Of a stretch of DNA of 64,000 bases, positions 23,994-32,298 are shown in pieces. Origin of the DNA: Streptomyces subrutilus (GTDB lineage Bacteria > Actinomycetota > Actinomycetes > Streptomycetales > Streptomycetaceae); assembly GCF_008704535.1 (NCBI RefSeq), contig NZ_CP023701.1, forward strand, positions 6,242,001 to 6,306,000, read 5' to 3'. A program made the translations under genes and the position numbers. Numbering within the stretch: position 1 is the first letter of the stretch; each line of letters opens with the position of its first letter. A model generated the notes under the pieces. That model was not told the origin of the DNA. It made no database searches and saw nothing but the letters and a program-made list of their open reading frames with translations.

Positions 23994-25678
23994 CCGTCGC
24001 CTTGCACGACCTGCTGCCCGCCGAACTGCGCCGCTCCTGGGTGGTCGACGGGACCTGCCCCGACCTCGACCTCTACAGCCTGTTCCGAGCCCGCCAGATC
24101 TCCGACCTGCACCACACGGCCGTCCTCGACGCCAAGGGCAAACTCTGTTACACCGCCCTGGACCGCAAGGTGCGATGTCTGGCCGCCGGCCTCAGAGACC
24201 TCGGCATACGCGAGGGCGACGTGGTCGGAGTGCAACTGCCCAACAACCGCAATGCCGTCATCGCCGACCTGGCCCTGGCCGCACTCGGCGCCGTCGCCCT
24301 GCCCTTCCCCGTGGGCCGCGGAACCCTTGAGGCCGAGAGCCTGCTGCGCCGGGCCGAAGCCGTCGCCGTCATCGCCGCGGTCGAGCACCGCGACGTCCAC
24401 CACGCGGCGGACCTCTCCACCCTGTCGAGCGCACTGCCCGCCCTCCGGCACGTCGTCGCGGTCGGCCCCGGCACCGCGCCCGAGGGCACCACCTCGTGGT
24501 CGGACCTCATGCGCCGCGACCCCACAGGCTTCGTCCCCGCCCGCCCGGACCCCGACAGCGCGGCCCGGATCCTGGTCTCGTCGGGCTCGGAGGCCGAGCC
24601 GAAGATGATCGCCTACTCGCACAACGCGCTGGCCGGCGGCCGGGGCAACTTCCTCGCCTCCCTCATCCCCGACGGGACCCCGCCGCGCTGCCTGTTCCTC
24701 GTACCGCTGGCTTCGGCCTTCGGGTCCAACGGCACCGCCGTCACCCTCGCCCGGCACGGCGGCACCCTGGTGCTGCTCGACCACTTCTCTCCCGAAGCCG
24801 CCATCGAGGCGATGCGCGAGCACGAGCCGACCCACGTCCTGGGCGTGCCCACCATGGTCCGCATGATGCTCGAACGCCTCGACGGGACGGGCGGGCCGCT
24901 GCCGGCTCCCACCGCGCTGGTTCTGGGTGGCGCCCCGCTCGACGAGGCCACCGCGGCCGCCGCCGCGAAGGCCTTCGGCTGCCCGGTCGTCAACCTCTAC
25001 GGCTCCGCCGACGGGGTCAACTGCCACACGGGGCTGGCCAACACCGTGCCCCCGACCGACGCGGCGGGCGTCGTGGCGGGCCACCCCGACCCCCGGGTCG
25101 CCGAGATCCGCATCGCCGACCCCGAGACCCATGCGCCGCTCCCCGACGGCGACATCGGCGAGATCATCTCCCGGGGCCCCATGACACCGCTGTGCTACGT
25201 GGGCGCGCCCGATCTGGACGCCCGCTACCGCACCCCCGACGGCTGGGTCCGCACCGGTGACCTCGGCTACCTCGATGCCGACAGCGTGCTGCACGTCGTG
25301 GGCCGACTGAAGGACATCGTGATCCGTGGCGGTGCAAACATCAGCCCGGCCGAGGTCGAACGCGAACTCCGCTCGCACCCGCAGGTACGGGACGTGGTGT
25401 GCGTGGGCGTTCCCGACCCGCTGATGGGGGAGCGGCTGGCCGCCTGCGTCGTGGTGCGCGGTCCCCAGGATCCGACGCCGGACACCCTCGGCGACCACCT
25501 GACGGCACGCGGGCTGGACCGGTGCAAGCACCCCGAGCGTCTCCTCGTGGTGGAGGAGATACCCCTGACGGCGGCCGGCAAGCCGGACCGGGCGGCCCTG
25601 CGGGAACGGCTCACCGAGAGCCTGCCGCAGGCTCGGCTCGGCACGCCCGGAACGGCGCCCCTCGCCCAGGCCGGATGA
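23990..25678 (+). CDS. Class I adenylate-forming enzyme (acyl/aryl-CoA ligase type)
   Basis: A 562-residue AMP-binding enzyme. It has a P-loop-like SSGSEAEPKMIAYSHNAL (residues about 195-212), NLYGSADG (core A5), GWVRTGDLGYLD (A7), GRLKDIVIRGGANISPAEVE (A8) and the C-terminal LTAAGKPDR with the catalytic Lys. The P-loop has SEAEPK in place of the usual STGxPK. The GTG start overlaps the CoA-transferase stop by 4 bases, so the two are co-translated. Closest in style to 2,3-dihydroxybenzoate or benzoate-CoA ligases; substrate not assignable. A strong terminator follows. Confidence 0.9.
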   Translation: MTVALHDLLPAELRRSWVVDGTCPDLDLYSLFRARQISDLHHTAVLDAKGKLCYTALDRKVRCLAAGLRDLGIREGDVVGVQLPNNRNAVIADLALAALGAVALPFPVGRGTLEAESLLRRAEAVAVIAAVEHRDVHHAADLSTLSSALPALRHVVAVGPGTAPEGTTSWSDLMRRDPTGFVPARPDPDSAARILVSSGSEAEPKMIAYSHNALAGGRGNFLASLIPDGTPPRCLFLVPLASAFGSNGTAVTLARHGGTLVLLDHFSPEAAIEAMREHEPTHVLGVPTMVRMMLERLDGTGGPLPAPTALVLGGAPLDEATAAAAAKAFGCPVVNLYGSADGVNCHTGLANTVPPTDAAGVVAGHPDPRVAEIRIADPETHAPLPDGDIGEIISRGPMTPLCYVGAPDLDARYRTPDGWVRTGDLGYLDADSVLHVVGRLKDIVIRGGANISPAEVERELRSHPQVRDVVCVGVPDPLMGERLAACVVVRGPQDPTPDTLGDHLTARGLDRCKHPERLLVVEEIPLTAAGKPDRAALRERLTESLPQARLGTPGTAPLAQAG

Positions 25679-25681
25679 CCG

Positions 25682-25714
25682 GTGGGCCCGGCGGCCGGTG
25701 GTCGCCGGGCCCAC
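25682..25714. terminator. Terminator hairpin between convergent ligase and zinc-importer operons
   Basis: GTGGGCCCGGCG (25682-25693) and its perfect complement (25703-25714) form a 12-bp stem with a 9-base loop, 3 bases after the ligase stop. Placed to act on both converging transcripts. Confidence 0.75.
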
Positions 25715-25833
25715 GGGGGGGCACACACGGGCGCCGTAGAGGACGGTGCACCGGACGGTCGGGACGTGAAGGGCACCCCGGGACGGCTCGGGCATGCCAT
25801 CCCGGGACGGGGAGGGGAGCCGGGCCACCCGTG

Positions 25834-26658
25834 TCAGGAGCCGCCCATGGCCTTCTTCAGCTCGGCCGCGGCATTGCGGTAGACCGGCAGCAGGTCGAGG
25901 TCCTCGCCCGGATAGTTGACGATCTCGACCTGCTTGGCGCCGGAGTCGGGCAGCACCGTGCCCGTCGACATGTGGGCGTTGTCCAGCACCAGGGCCGGCT
26001 TCTTCGCGGAGAGCTCGGCGAGCTGCACCGGGGTGACGGCCTCGGGCCCGAACATGCCCACGGGAGTGGCGCCGGCGAGCTTCGCGGCCCATGCGGTGAA
26101 GACCTGCGTGACGACGGAGGGGCTCGTGCCGCCGGGCCACGCGGCCCGGACGTCCTTGTTCAGCTTCGCGTACTCGGCGTCGAAGCCGGTCTTCCACCGC
26201 GTGGCGGCGTCCTGCGTGCCGAAGAGCGCGCTCAGCTTGTCGACCTCGGCCTTGACCTTGTCGGGGTCGTTGTCGAGGTTGACCTCGACCAGCTTCGCCT
26301 TGGACCCGGCCGCCTCCTTGATCTTCGCCGCGTACGGCTCGAAGGGCGCGTAGAGCACGAAGTCGGCCTTGGCGACGGCGGCGAGGTCGGAGGGCTTGGG
26401 GTCGTAGTCGGGGGCGTGATGGACGGACTGCGGCACGATGACCTCGACGTCCTCGGCCCCGGCGGCCTTGGCGAACGCACCCTCCCAGGTGGTGGTCACG
26501 ACCACCACGGGCTTGTCCTTCCCGGTGGCCGGTGAGCCGGACGCCGCGGGGGTGCCGTCGGCGGCCTTGGGATCGCTGCCGCCTCCGCAACCGGTGACGA
26601 GGGCGAGTGCCGCGCTCAGTGCGAGGAGGGAAGCGAGGTGGACGCGGGTGCGCGCCAT
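25834..26658 (-). CDS. Metal ABC transporter substrate-binding lipoprotein (ZnuA-like)
   Basis: A 274-residue cluster A-1/TroA-type binding protein. Signal peptide with lipobox LVTGCGG at residues about 21-27, then TTTWEGAFAKAAGAEDVEV. The metal-site segment VHHAPDYDPKPSD (residues about 79-91) carries His ligands, LDNAHMSTG a later His, and the C-terminal NYPGEDLDLLPVYRN completes the fold. No His-rich loop, unlike many ZnuA proteins. Last gene of the operon; its ATG at 26658 lies 43 bases inside the permease gene. Probably delivers zinc or manganese. Confidence 0.88.
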   Translation of the reverse strand: MARTRVHLASLLALSAALALVTGCGGGSDPKAADGTPAASGSPATGKDKPVVVVTTTWEGAFAKAAGAEDVEVIVPQSVHHAPDYDPKPSDLAAVAKADFVLYAPFEPYAAKIKEAAGSKAKLVEVNLDNDPDKVKAEVDKLSALFGTQDAATRWKTGFDAEYAKLNKDVRAAWPGGTSPSVVTQVFTAWAAKLAGATPVGMFGPEAVTPVQLAELSAKKPALVLDNAHMSTGTVLPDSGAKQVEIVNYPGEDLDLLPVYRNAAAELKKAMGGS

Positions 26659-27491
26659 GAGCTGATTCTCCGTTCGGGTGTGAAGTGGACGGCGAGTACG
26701 ACTGCCCCCGCCGTCAGGACGAGTACGGGGCCGGGCGGCCAGTCCAGCCACAGGGCCAGCAGGAACCCGGTCGTGTTGACGGCCACGCCGATGCCGACCG
26801 CCCAGAGGGTGATCGACTTCAGCGAGCTGCCCAGGCGGCGCGCGGCGAGCGCGGGCAGCAGGGTCAGGGCGTCGACGAGCAGGGCGCCGGTGAGCTTGAT
26901 CGCCCCGGCGACGGCGATCGCGACGAGCACGAGGAGGGCGGCGGTCAGGGCGCGGACCGGGACACCGGAGCACTGGGCGAGCTCACGGTCGTACAGGAGC
27001 AGCCCGACGTCTCGCCGCCGCCACCAGAACAAGCCCGGTACGACGGCTGCCAGTACCCCGAGCACGATGAGATCGGGCGTGCCGACCGAGAGGATCGATC
27101 CCCACAGGAGGGCGAACGCGCCGGAGGCGTTGACCCCCGAGACGGCGAGCAGCAGCAGCGCAGCGGCGATGGCCAGGCTCATCAGCAGGCCCATGGCTCC
27201 GGAGAGGCCGTCGGGCGTGCGGGCGAGCGGGGCCACTCCGGCTCCGGCCAGGGCGCAGGCGACGAGCGCGCACAGCATCGGGTCGAGGCCGGTCAGCAGG
27301 CCGACGGCGATGCCGAGCAGGGCCACGTGCATCATCGCGAAGCGGACCGGCATGATGTCGAGGCCGACGATGACGACCCCGATGACGGGCAGGCCGATCG
27401 CCGCGAGCAGCAGGGCGATTCCGGCCCGCTGCACGGGCAGCAGCTGGAGCAGCGCACCGAGGTCGGCGGCGGCGAGGTGCACCGGGGTCAC
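26616..27491 (-). CDS. Metal ABC transporter permease (ZnuB-like)
   Basis: A 291-residue membrane protein with about eight or nine helices of the ABC-3 family. Typical segments are MMHVALLGIAVGLLTGLDPM, LLWGSILSVGTPDLIVLG and the family's DALTLLPALAARRL near residue 220. The GTG at 27491 overlaps the upstream ATPase stop by 4 bases (GTGA). Its 3' end overlaps the binding-protein gene by 43 bases. It forms the channel of the zinc/manganese importer in the cell membrane. Confidence 0.9.
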   Translation of the reverse strand: MTPVHLAAADLGALLQLLPVQRAGIALLLAAIGLPVIGVVIVGLDIMPVRFAMMHVALLGIAVGLLTGLDPMLCALVACALAGAGVAPLARTPDGLSGAMGLLMSLAIAAALLLLAVSGVNASGAFALLWGSILSVGTPDLIVLGVLAAVVPGLFWWRRRDVGLLLYDRELAQCSGVPVRALTAALLVLVAIAVAGAIKLTGALLVDALTLLPALAARRLGSSLKSITLWAVGIGVAVNTTGFLLALWLDWPPGPVLVLTAGAVVLAVHFTPERRISSWRAPASTSLPSSH

Positions 27492-28123
27492 CGGACCTCC
27501 CGCAGCCGGCCGGCGGCCATCTCCAGGACCCGGTCGCAGCGGTCGGCCAAGGCTCGGTCGTGCGTCACCACGACCAGGGTGACCGGCAGGGCGGTGAGGA
27601 CGTCCGCCGCTTCCGCCTGCCCGTCGAAGTCGAGGGCCGCGGTGGGTTCGTCGGCCAGCAGCACCTGGGCTCCGGCGGCGACACAGCCGATCGCCCTCGC
27701 CAGGTACATCCGTTGCAACTGGCCGCCCGAGAGGGTGTGCAGGGGGCGGTCGACCAAGGACCCCACCCCGAGCCGGGCGGCGGCTTCGCCGGCGTCCCGG
27801 GGTGCGGTGCTGCTGGCGAGCAACTCGGAGCCGAGCAGGGGGAAACGGCCCGCGGCCGGCTTCTGAGGGATCCAGGCACAGGCCCGCCGCCGCCAGGCCC
27901 ACTCCGCGGGGGAGCCGGTGTCCCGGCCGCCCACCGAGATCGAGCCCGTCACCTGACGGTGCAGGCCGAGCACCGCACGCAGCAGGGTGGTCTTGCCCGA
28001 GCCGTTGGTGCCGGTCAGCGCCACGCACTCACCGGCGGCGATCTCCAGATTCACCTCGGAGACCGCCTCCACCCGGCCGTGCCGGCAGGCGACCGCCCTC
28101 ATGCGCACATCCAGCCCTCCCAT
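27488..28123 (-). CDS. Metal ABC transporter ATP-binding protein (ZnuC-like)
   Basis: A 211-residue ABC ATPase. Walker A GTNGSGKTT (38-46), signature LSGGQ (131-135), Walker B VLLADEP (154-160) and the switch His in VTHD are all present. Short for ZnuC (about 230-250) but complete. First gene of the operon; ATG at 28123 with GGAAGG 6 bases upstream. The divergent upstream region contains only a weak half of a Zur-type box (28223-28232), so zinc regulation is unproven. Confidence 0.9.
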   Translation of the reverse strand: MGGLDVRMRAVACRHGRVEAVSEVNLEIAAGECVALTGTNGSGKTTLLRAVLGLHRQVTGSISVGGRDTGSPAEWAWRRRACAWIPQKPAAGRFPLLGSELLASSTAPRDAGEAAARLGVGSLVDRPLHTLSGGQLQRMYLARAIGCVAAGAQVLLADEPTAALDFDGQAEAADVLTALPVTLVVVTHDRALADRCDRVLEMAAGRLREVR

Positions 28124-28790
28124 TCCACACCTTCCGTCGTTCCGAGCCGCGCGGAGCGACGGGTGTCCGCCGCCCACGTCCCAGTAGGTCGGACGGCAAG
28201 GGGTCAGGGTTCCCGAGGACCGATGATTTTCGTGGGCCGATCCGTCCGTCTCTCCCACGTGGTCGTACGGAGGGGCCTCCTGGTGTCCACGACAGGGGGC
28301 GGCCGGAAGCAGCCGAGGGACGGGGCCGTTCGCCGTGCTCCCGCAGCGGTTCATCGGCGAGCGTGCAGCTGCGGTCAGCTTCCGGGCCGGGCCGGGCCGG
28401 GCCGGCCCGCGATCGCGATCGTCGCGGCGGACTTGCCGTGTCGGAAGTGGAGCACGAAGGGCACGACGTGCCCCGGCGCCCCCGGCCGGGATGCCTGCAT
28501 GCCGGCTCCGGACTTCCTCTGCCGGAACCCTGGCGGCAACCGTGCCACCGGGGGCATTGCGCACTGCGGCCGCCGTGGGGAACGCGCTCGACGGGCGGAT
28601 TCCTCGTGGGGTGGGAACATGGGGGTTGTGCGACGTGTGGTGAGTGCAAGCCGCCCCTGAGCGGTGCGGCACACAGGCGGGAGAGCTGGAACAGCCCGTC
28701 CGATCACTTCGCCACCAGCCGGTTCGGCCGTCGCACAATGCCTTGGGCCCGTTTCGAGGAGCCCACCCTCCCAGGAGGAGGAACCTCCAG
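28124..28790. other. 667-base gap without a gene; contains a G-quadruplex motif and a weak Zur-like half site
   Basis: Open frames here have no family features and poor codon pattern. Two items stand out. Four GGG runs separated by CC (28384-28401) give a minimal G-quadruplex motif on the plus strand. ATGATTTTCG (28223-28232), about 100 bases upstream of the zinc ATPase, matches only one half of the Streptomyces Zur palindrome. The gap presumably carries promoters for the metal importer and the fasciclin gene. Confidence 0.5.
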
Positions 28791-29372
28791 ATGTCATCCA
28801 CCCGCACCCGCCGCTCCGCCCTGCTCGCGGCAGCCGCGTTCGTCCTGCCCCTCACGCTGGGCGTCGCGGCCCCCGCGTTCGCAGACGCCCCGAAGGCCGA
28901 TCCCTACGGGCCTGCCTGCGCGTCCGTTCCGAAGGACGGCGCCGGCAGTCTCGCCGGGATGGCGAAGGACCCCGTCGCGACAGCCGCCTCCCACAACCCG
29001 GCCCTGTCCACCCTGGTCGCGGCGGTGAAGAAGGCCGGCCTCGCCGACACCCTGAACAACGCCCAGAACATCACGGTGTTCGCCCCGAGCAACGACGCCT
29101 TCAAGAAGATCCCGAAGGCCGACCTCGCCAAGATCCTCGCGGACAAGGCCCAGCTGACGAAGATCCTCACCTATCACGTCGTGGGTGAGAAGCTGACGCC
29201 GAAGCAGATGGAGAACGGCACCTTCAAGACCCTTGAGGGCGGCTCCCTCACCACCGCCGGCTCCGGCACGACCTTCACCGTCAACAAGACCGCGAAGGTC
29301 GTCTGCGGTGACGTCCAGACGGCCAACGCGACCGTCAACATCATCGACACCGTCCTGACCCCTCCGAAGTAG
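28791..29372 (+). CDS. Secreted fasciclin (FAS1) domain protein
   Basis: A 193-residue exported protein. Sec signal peptide (RRSALLAAAAFVLPLTLGVA...AFA, cleavage about residue 32), then one FAS1 domain of MPT70/MPT83 type. The H1 motif is TVFAPSNDAFKKI, the central YH motif ILTYHVVGE, and the H2-like end ATVNIIDTVL. Two cysteines probably form the disulphide known in this class. The start is set by AGGAGGAGGA ahead of ATG 28791. A molybdopterin oxidoreductase follows after a hairpin. FAS1 proteins mediate adhesion or protein contacts at the cell surface. Confidence 0.92.
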   Translation: MSSTRTRRSALLAAAAFVLPLTLGVAAPAFADAPKADPYGPACASVPKDGAGSLAGMAKDPVATAASHNPALSTLVAAVKKAGLADTLNNAQNITVFAPSNDAFKKIPKADLAKILADKAQLTKILTYHVVGEKLTPKQMENGTFKTLEGGSLTTAGSGTTFTVNKTAKVVCGDVQTANATVNIIDTVLTPPK

Positions 29373-29417
29373 CCGACGGCTGGCGGACGGCCCCACAGGC
29401 CCCCGTACCCCGTCGCA

Positions 29418-29452
29418 GCAGGCCGCGCGCCGCGCACTGGCGTGCGGCCTGC
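29418..29452 (+). terminator. Stem-loop after the fasciclin gene
   Basis: A 14-bp stem (29418-29431 with 29439-29452, one G-U pair) and a 7-base loop, 45 bases past the stop. It suggests that the following oxidoreductase has its own promoter. Confidence 0.6.
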
Positions 29453-29488
29453 ACGGCGGTACGCGGCGGCCGAGGGTAGACCGGGCGG

Positions 29489-31147
29489 GTGGACTCGGCG
29501 CCCGGCAGCGGCCGTACCCTCGGCCGCCGCCGAGTCTCGGGTCGAATCGTGTACGTGACAACGTCTCCGAAGTGGTGGGTGCGTCTTCCCCTGGCCGCGC
29601 TCAGCGGCCTCCTCGCAGGGTTCGCGGCCCTCGCGGTCGCCGAACTGGTGTCCGCGGCGGTGGGGCCGCAGTCCGGGCCGGTCGTCGCCGTGGGCGGCGC
29701 CGCAATCGACCGTACTCCCGCGCCGGTCAAGGAATTCGCGATCCGGCACTTCGGCGAGAACGACAAACTGATCCTGCAACTCGGGATCCTCGCGACCCTC
29801 GCCGCTCTCGCGGTGGCCCTCGGAGTCATCGCGTCGCGCTTCCGACGTGCCGGATCGGCGGGCGTCCTGATCTTCGGCGTCGTCGGCGCGGCCGCGGCCG
29901 TCAGCCGCCCCGACTCCACCGGCCCTGCCGACGCACTGCCGTCGGTGGCCGGAGCCATCGCCGGCGCCGCACTGCTGTACTGGCTCATCGGCCGCCTCAC
30001 CACCGGACCGCACACCCGGGCGACAGGTGGTGCGGGGGGTCGGCCGGAGCCGGGCTGGGACCGGCGGGGATTCCTCGTGGCCGCCACCGCGGCCGCGGCG
30101 GCCTCCGCGGGCGTCGGAGCGCTCGGCCGCTCCCTCACCGGCATGTACGGTCAGAACGCCGTCGCCTCCCGGGACGCCGTACGCCTCCCCCAACCGGCCT
30201 CGCCCGCCGCCGCCATCCCCCGCGGGGCCCAACTGCGCGTCCCGGGGATCAGCCCGTTCATCACCCCGAACAACGCCTTCTACCGCGTCGACACCGCCCT
30301 GGTCGTCCCGGCGGTCGACGCCTCGACCTGGCGGCTGACGATCCACGGAATGGGCGTCACCCGCCCCCTCGCCCTGACGTTCCAGGACCTCCTCGACCGG
30401 GACCTCATCGAACGCGACATCACCCTGACCTGTGTCTCCAACGAGGTCGGCGGCCCCTACGTCGGCAACGCCCGCTGGATCGGCGCCCGCCTGGCCGACA
30501 TCCTGCGAGAAGCCGGTGTGAAGCCGCCCTCACAAGGCGGCCCCGCCGACCAGCTCGTGGCCCGTTCCGTGGACGCCATGACCCTGGGCAGCCCCGTCGA
30601 GACCGTGATGGACGGCCGTGACGCTATGCTCGCCGTCGGCATGAACGGCCAGCCCCTCCCGTTCGCCCACGGCTTCCCGGTCCGGATGGTCGTCCCCGGC
30701 CTCTACGGATACGTCTCCGCCTGCAAATGGATCCAGGACATCGAACTCACCACCTTCGACTCCTACGACGCCTACTGGGTCAGACGCGACTGGGCCCCCA
30801 GGGGCCCCGTCAAGACCGAGTCCCGTATCGACACCCCCCAGCCCTTCGCCCGGCCCAAGGCCGGCACCGTCATGATCGCCGGGGTCGCCTGGGCGCAGCA
30901 CCGGGGCATCGAACGCGTGGAAGTCCGCATCGACGACGGCCCCTGGAACATCGCCGACCTCGCCGCAGAGGACACCACCGACACCTGGCGCCAATGGTCC
31001 TACCCCTGGCAGGCGACCCCCGGCGGACACACCCTGACCGTCCGGGCCACCGACCAGACCGGACGGACCCAGACCGAGAACCGCACCGGAACCGTCCCCG
31101 ACGGCGCCAGCGGCTGGCCCTCCGTCGTCGTCACCGTCGGTCGTTGA
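29489..31147 (+). CDS. Membrane-anchored molybdopterin-dependent oxidoreductase (sulfite-oxidase fold)
   Basis: A 552-residue protein. About four N-terminal membrane helices (residues 30-170) come before a Tat-like motif DRRGFLVAATAAAAASAGVG (about 191-210) and a sulfite-oxidase-type Moco domain. The Mo-ligating Cys is in ITLTCVSNEVGG (about residue 315). A C-terminal Mo-co dimerisation domain with DDGPW and WQWSYPW-type features follows. The catalytic domain is therefore probably outside the membrane. The GTG at 29489 has no ribosome site, but TAGACC lies 6 bases before it, so a leaderless start is possible. Often near fasciclin genes in Streptomyces. Electron acceptor and substrate unknown. 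Confidence 0.85.
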   Translation: MDSAPGSGRTLGRRRVSGRIVYVTTSPKWWVRLPLAALSGLLAGFAALAVAELVSAAVGPQSGPVVAVGGAAIDRTPAPVKEFAIRHFGENDKLILQLGILATLAALAVALGVIASRFRRAGSAGVLIFGVVGAAAAVSRPDSTGPADALPSVAGAIAGAALLYWLIGRLTTGPHTRATGGAGGRPEPGWDRRGFLVAATAAAAASAGVGALGRSLTGMYGQNAVASRDAVRLPQPASPAAAIPRGAQLRVPGISPFITPNNAFYRVDTALVVPAVDASTWRLTIHGMGVTRPLALTFQDLLDRDLIERDITLTCVSNEVGGPYVGNARWIGARLADILREAGVKPPSQGGPADQLVARSVDAMTLGSPVETVMDGRDAMLAVGMNGQPLPFAHGFPVRMVVPGLYGYVSACKWIQDIELTTFDSYDAYWVRRDWAPRGPVKTESRIDTPQPFARPKAGTVMIAGVAWAQHRGIERVEVRIDDGPWNIADLAAEDTTDTWRQWSYPWQATPGGHTLTVRATDQTGRTQTENRTGTVPDGASGWPSVVVTVGR

Positions 31148-31269
31148 ACGCGCCGCGGCCACGGTTTCTCCGAGCTGGTTCAGGACGTCCCGGGAGAGCC
31201 GCACCGACCCGGTGAACGAGAAGAAGGCGTGCCTGTGCTTCTCGACGGGCGGTTACCTCCTCGCCTGCC

Positions 31270-31933
31270 GCAGGAAAATCTGTCTCGGCCGGAGTAGAGA
31301 TTGCGAGGTGGTGTGGTTATGGTTTCTATCGTAGCCCAGTCAAGAAGGGCTCGGCAGAGACGAACTGCCGGGCAGTGGTACGCGTAGGACGGTGCGGTGG
31401 TGGAGTCGCGAAGCCAGGCTGGTGCAGGACGGCGACGGGACTGACGACCGGACCGGGCGGCCCGCGGTCATCAGGGGCCGCCGCGGCAGTACCCCAGCAG
31501 TGAAGTCAGTGAGCAGCACCTCGGTGAAGGCGTCGGCTGCGGGCGCGCGCACCGGGAGGTTCGGCAGTGGGGTTCCAAGCCAGGGCAGATGCAGGACGGG
31601 CAACGGGGCTGGCTGCCGAAAACGTGGCGCTGGATCAGGCCGCGAGCGTTACAAGCAGGTCGCATCACCAGCAGTTCGCAGGAGTAGGCAGTTGATCGTC
31701 CGAGGGATGAACGGAGGAGTTGAGGCGCCATCAGGATCGCCCGGATCGAGGTCTGGGTCCGGGTACCGCAGGACATCGACAGTGAGGTGGTCTCCGGTCA
31801 AGCAACCGCGATCCCCGCAGCACCCGCCCACGATCGGGCAGGTCAGCGGATACAGAAGGCCGGCGCAGTACCAGGGCCGGCAGATGGTGTAGCAGTTCCT
31901 TCGGGGCCCTGGTGCCACAGGCACCAGGGCCCC
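31270..31933 (+). ncRNA. Candidate long structured RNA or leader upstream of a MerR-like gene
   Basis: The 31148-31959 gap has no convincing coding frame and looks lower in GC than its surroundings. It contains ordered dyads on the plus strand: a 9-bp stem (31349-31357/31365-31373, 7-base loop), an 8-bp stem (31456-31463/31475-31482), nested arms TTCGGCAG/CTGCCGAA (31560-31567/31613-31620) with GCCAG/CTGGC inside, and a 14-bp perfect hairpin at the end. Two related copies of a 30-base unit (31411-31439 and 31577-31608) share TGCAGGACGG. Strand and ends are inferred from the terminator-like hairpin. Confidence 0.5.
31903..31933 (+). terminator. Perfect 14-bp hairpin just upstream of the MerR-like gene
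   Basis: GGGGCCCTGGTGCC (31903-31916) pairs completely with 31920-31933 around a 3-base loop, 26 bases before the ATG at 31960. It could terminate the upstream RNA or act as an attenuator controlling the MerR-like gene. No T tract follows. Confidence 0.75.
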
Positions 31934-31959
31934 TCCACGTGTTCCGTGAAAGAGGTGCG

Positions 31960-32298
31960 ATGACCGCAGACGACTCGTACGGCCGACTCGACGACGACGA
32001 CTTCCCCGCCTACACCACGGGCCGGGCCGCCGACATGCTCGGCACCACACAGGGCTTCCTCCGCGCCATCGGCGAAGCCCGCCTGATCACCCCGCTCCGC
32101 TCCGCCGGCGGACACCGCCGCTACTCCCGCTACCAGCTCCGCATCGCCGCCCGCGCCCGCGAACTCGTCGACCGGGGCACCCCCATCGAGGCCGCCTGCC
32201 GCATCGTCATCCTCGAAGACCAACTCGAAGAAGCCCAGCGCATCAACACCGAACACCGCCCCACCACCGGACCGGCGGAACCCACCGCCGCAGCCTGA
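31960..32298 (+). CDS. Small MerR-like DNA-binding protein
   Basis: A 112-residue protein with a MerR-type winged helix: TTGRAADMLGTTQGFLRAIG (residues about 20-39), then RLITPLRSAGGHRRYSRYQL and a short helical coil (EAACRIVILEDQLEEAQRIN). There is no ligand-binding domain, so it resembles the short MerR-like proteins that occur in several copies in Streptomyces genomes. ATG at 31960 with AAGAGGTG close upstream. It directly follows a 14-bp hairpin and the long structured region, which may control its expression. Confidence 0.85.
   Translation: MTADDSYGRLDDDDFPAYTTGRAADMLGTTQGFLRAIGEARLITPLRSAGGHRRYSRYQLRIAARARELVDRGTPIEAACRIVILEDQLEEAQRINTEHRPTTGPAEPTAAA

Noticed and set aside
20851..25678. 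A secondary-metabolite biosynthetic cluster
   Set aside because: No polyketide synthase, peptide synthetase, carrier protein or terpene synthase is in the window. The acid-activating genes alone do not make a cluster.
23432..26590. 1052-codon minus-strand frame across the CoA-transferase, ligase and zinc binding-protein genes
   Set aside because: It reads antisense through two genes with strong family motifs and out of frame through the third. Low-complexity composition, no domain.
28223..28232. Zur box for the zinc importer
   Set aside because: Only one half matches the known Streptomyces palindrome; the other arm has at least four mismatches. Kept only as a weak observation.
28375..28797. 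140-codon minus-strand frame in the gap before the fasciclin gene
   Set aside because: No ribosome site, no domain, and composition typical of random high-GC sequence.
31392..31892. 166-codon open frame inside the structured region
   Set aside because: Arg/Ser/Gly-rich sequence without hydrophobic core or family features. Strong stem-loops and repeats fit RNA better than protein.
31960..32298. MerR-like protein as the N-terminal part of an IS607-type serine recombinase with an upstream guide RNA
   Set aside because: The gene ends after the DNA-binding region and a short coil. No recombinase catalytic Ser domain and no TnpB are nearby.
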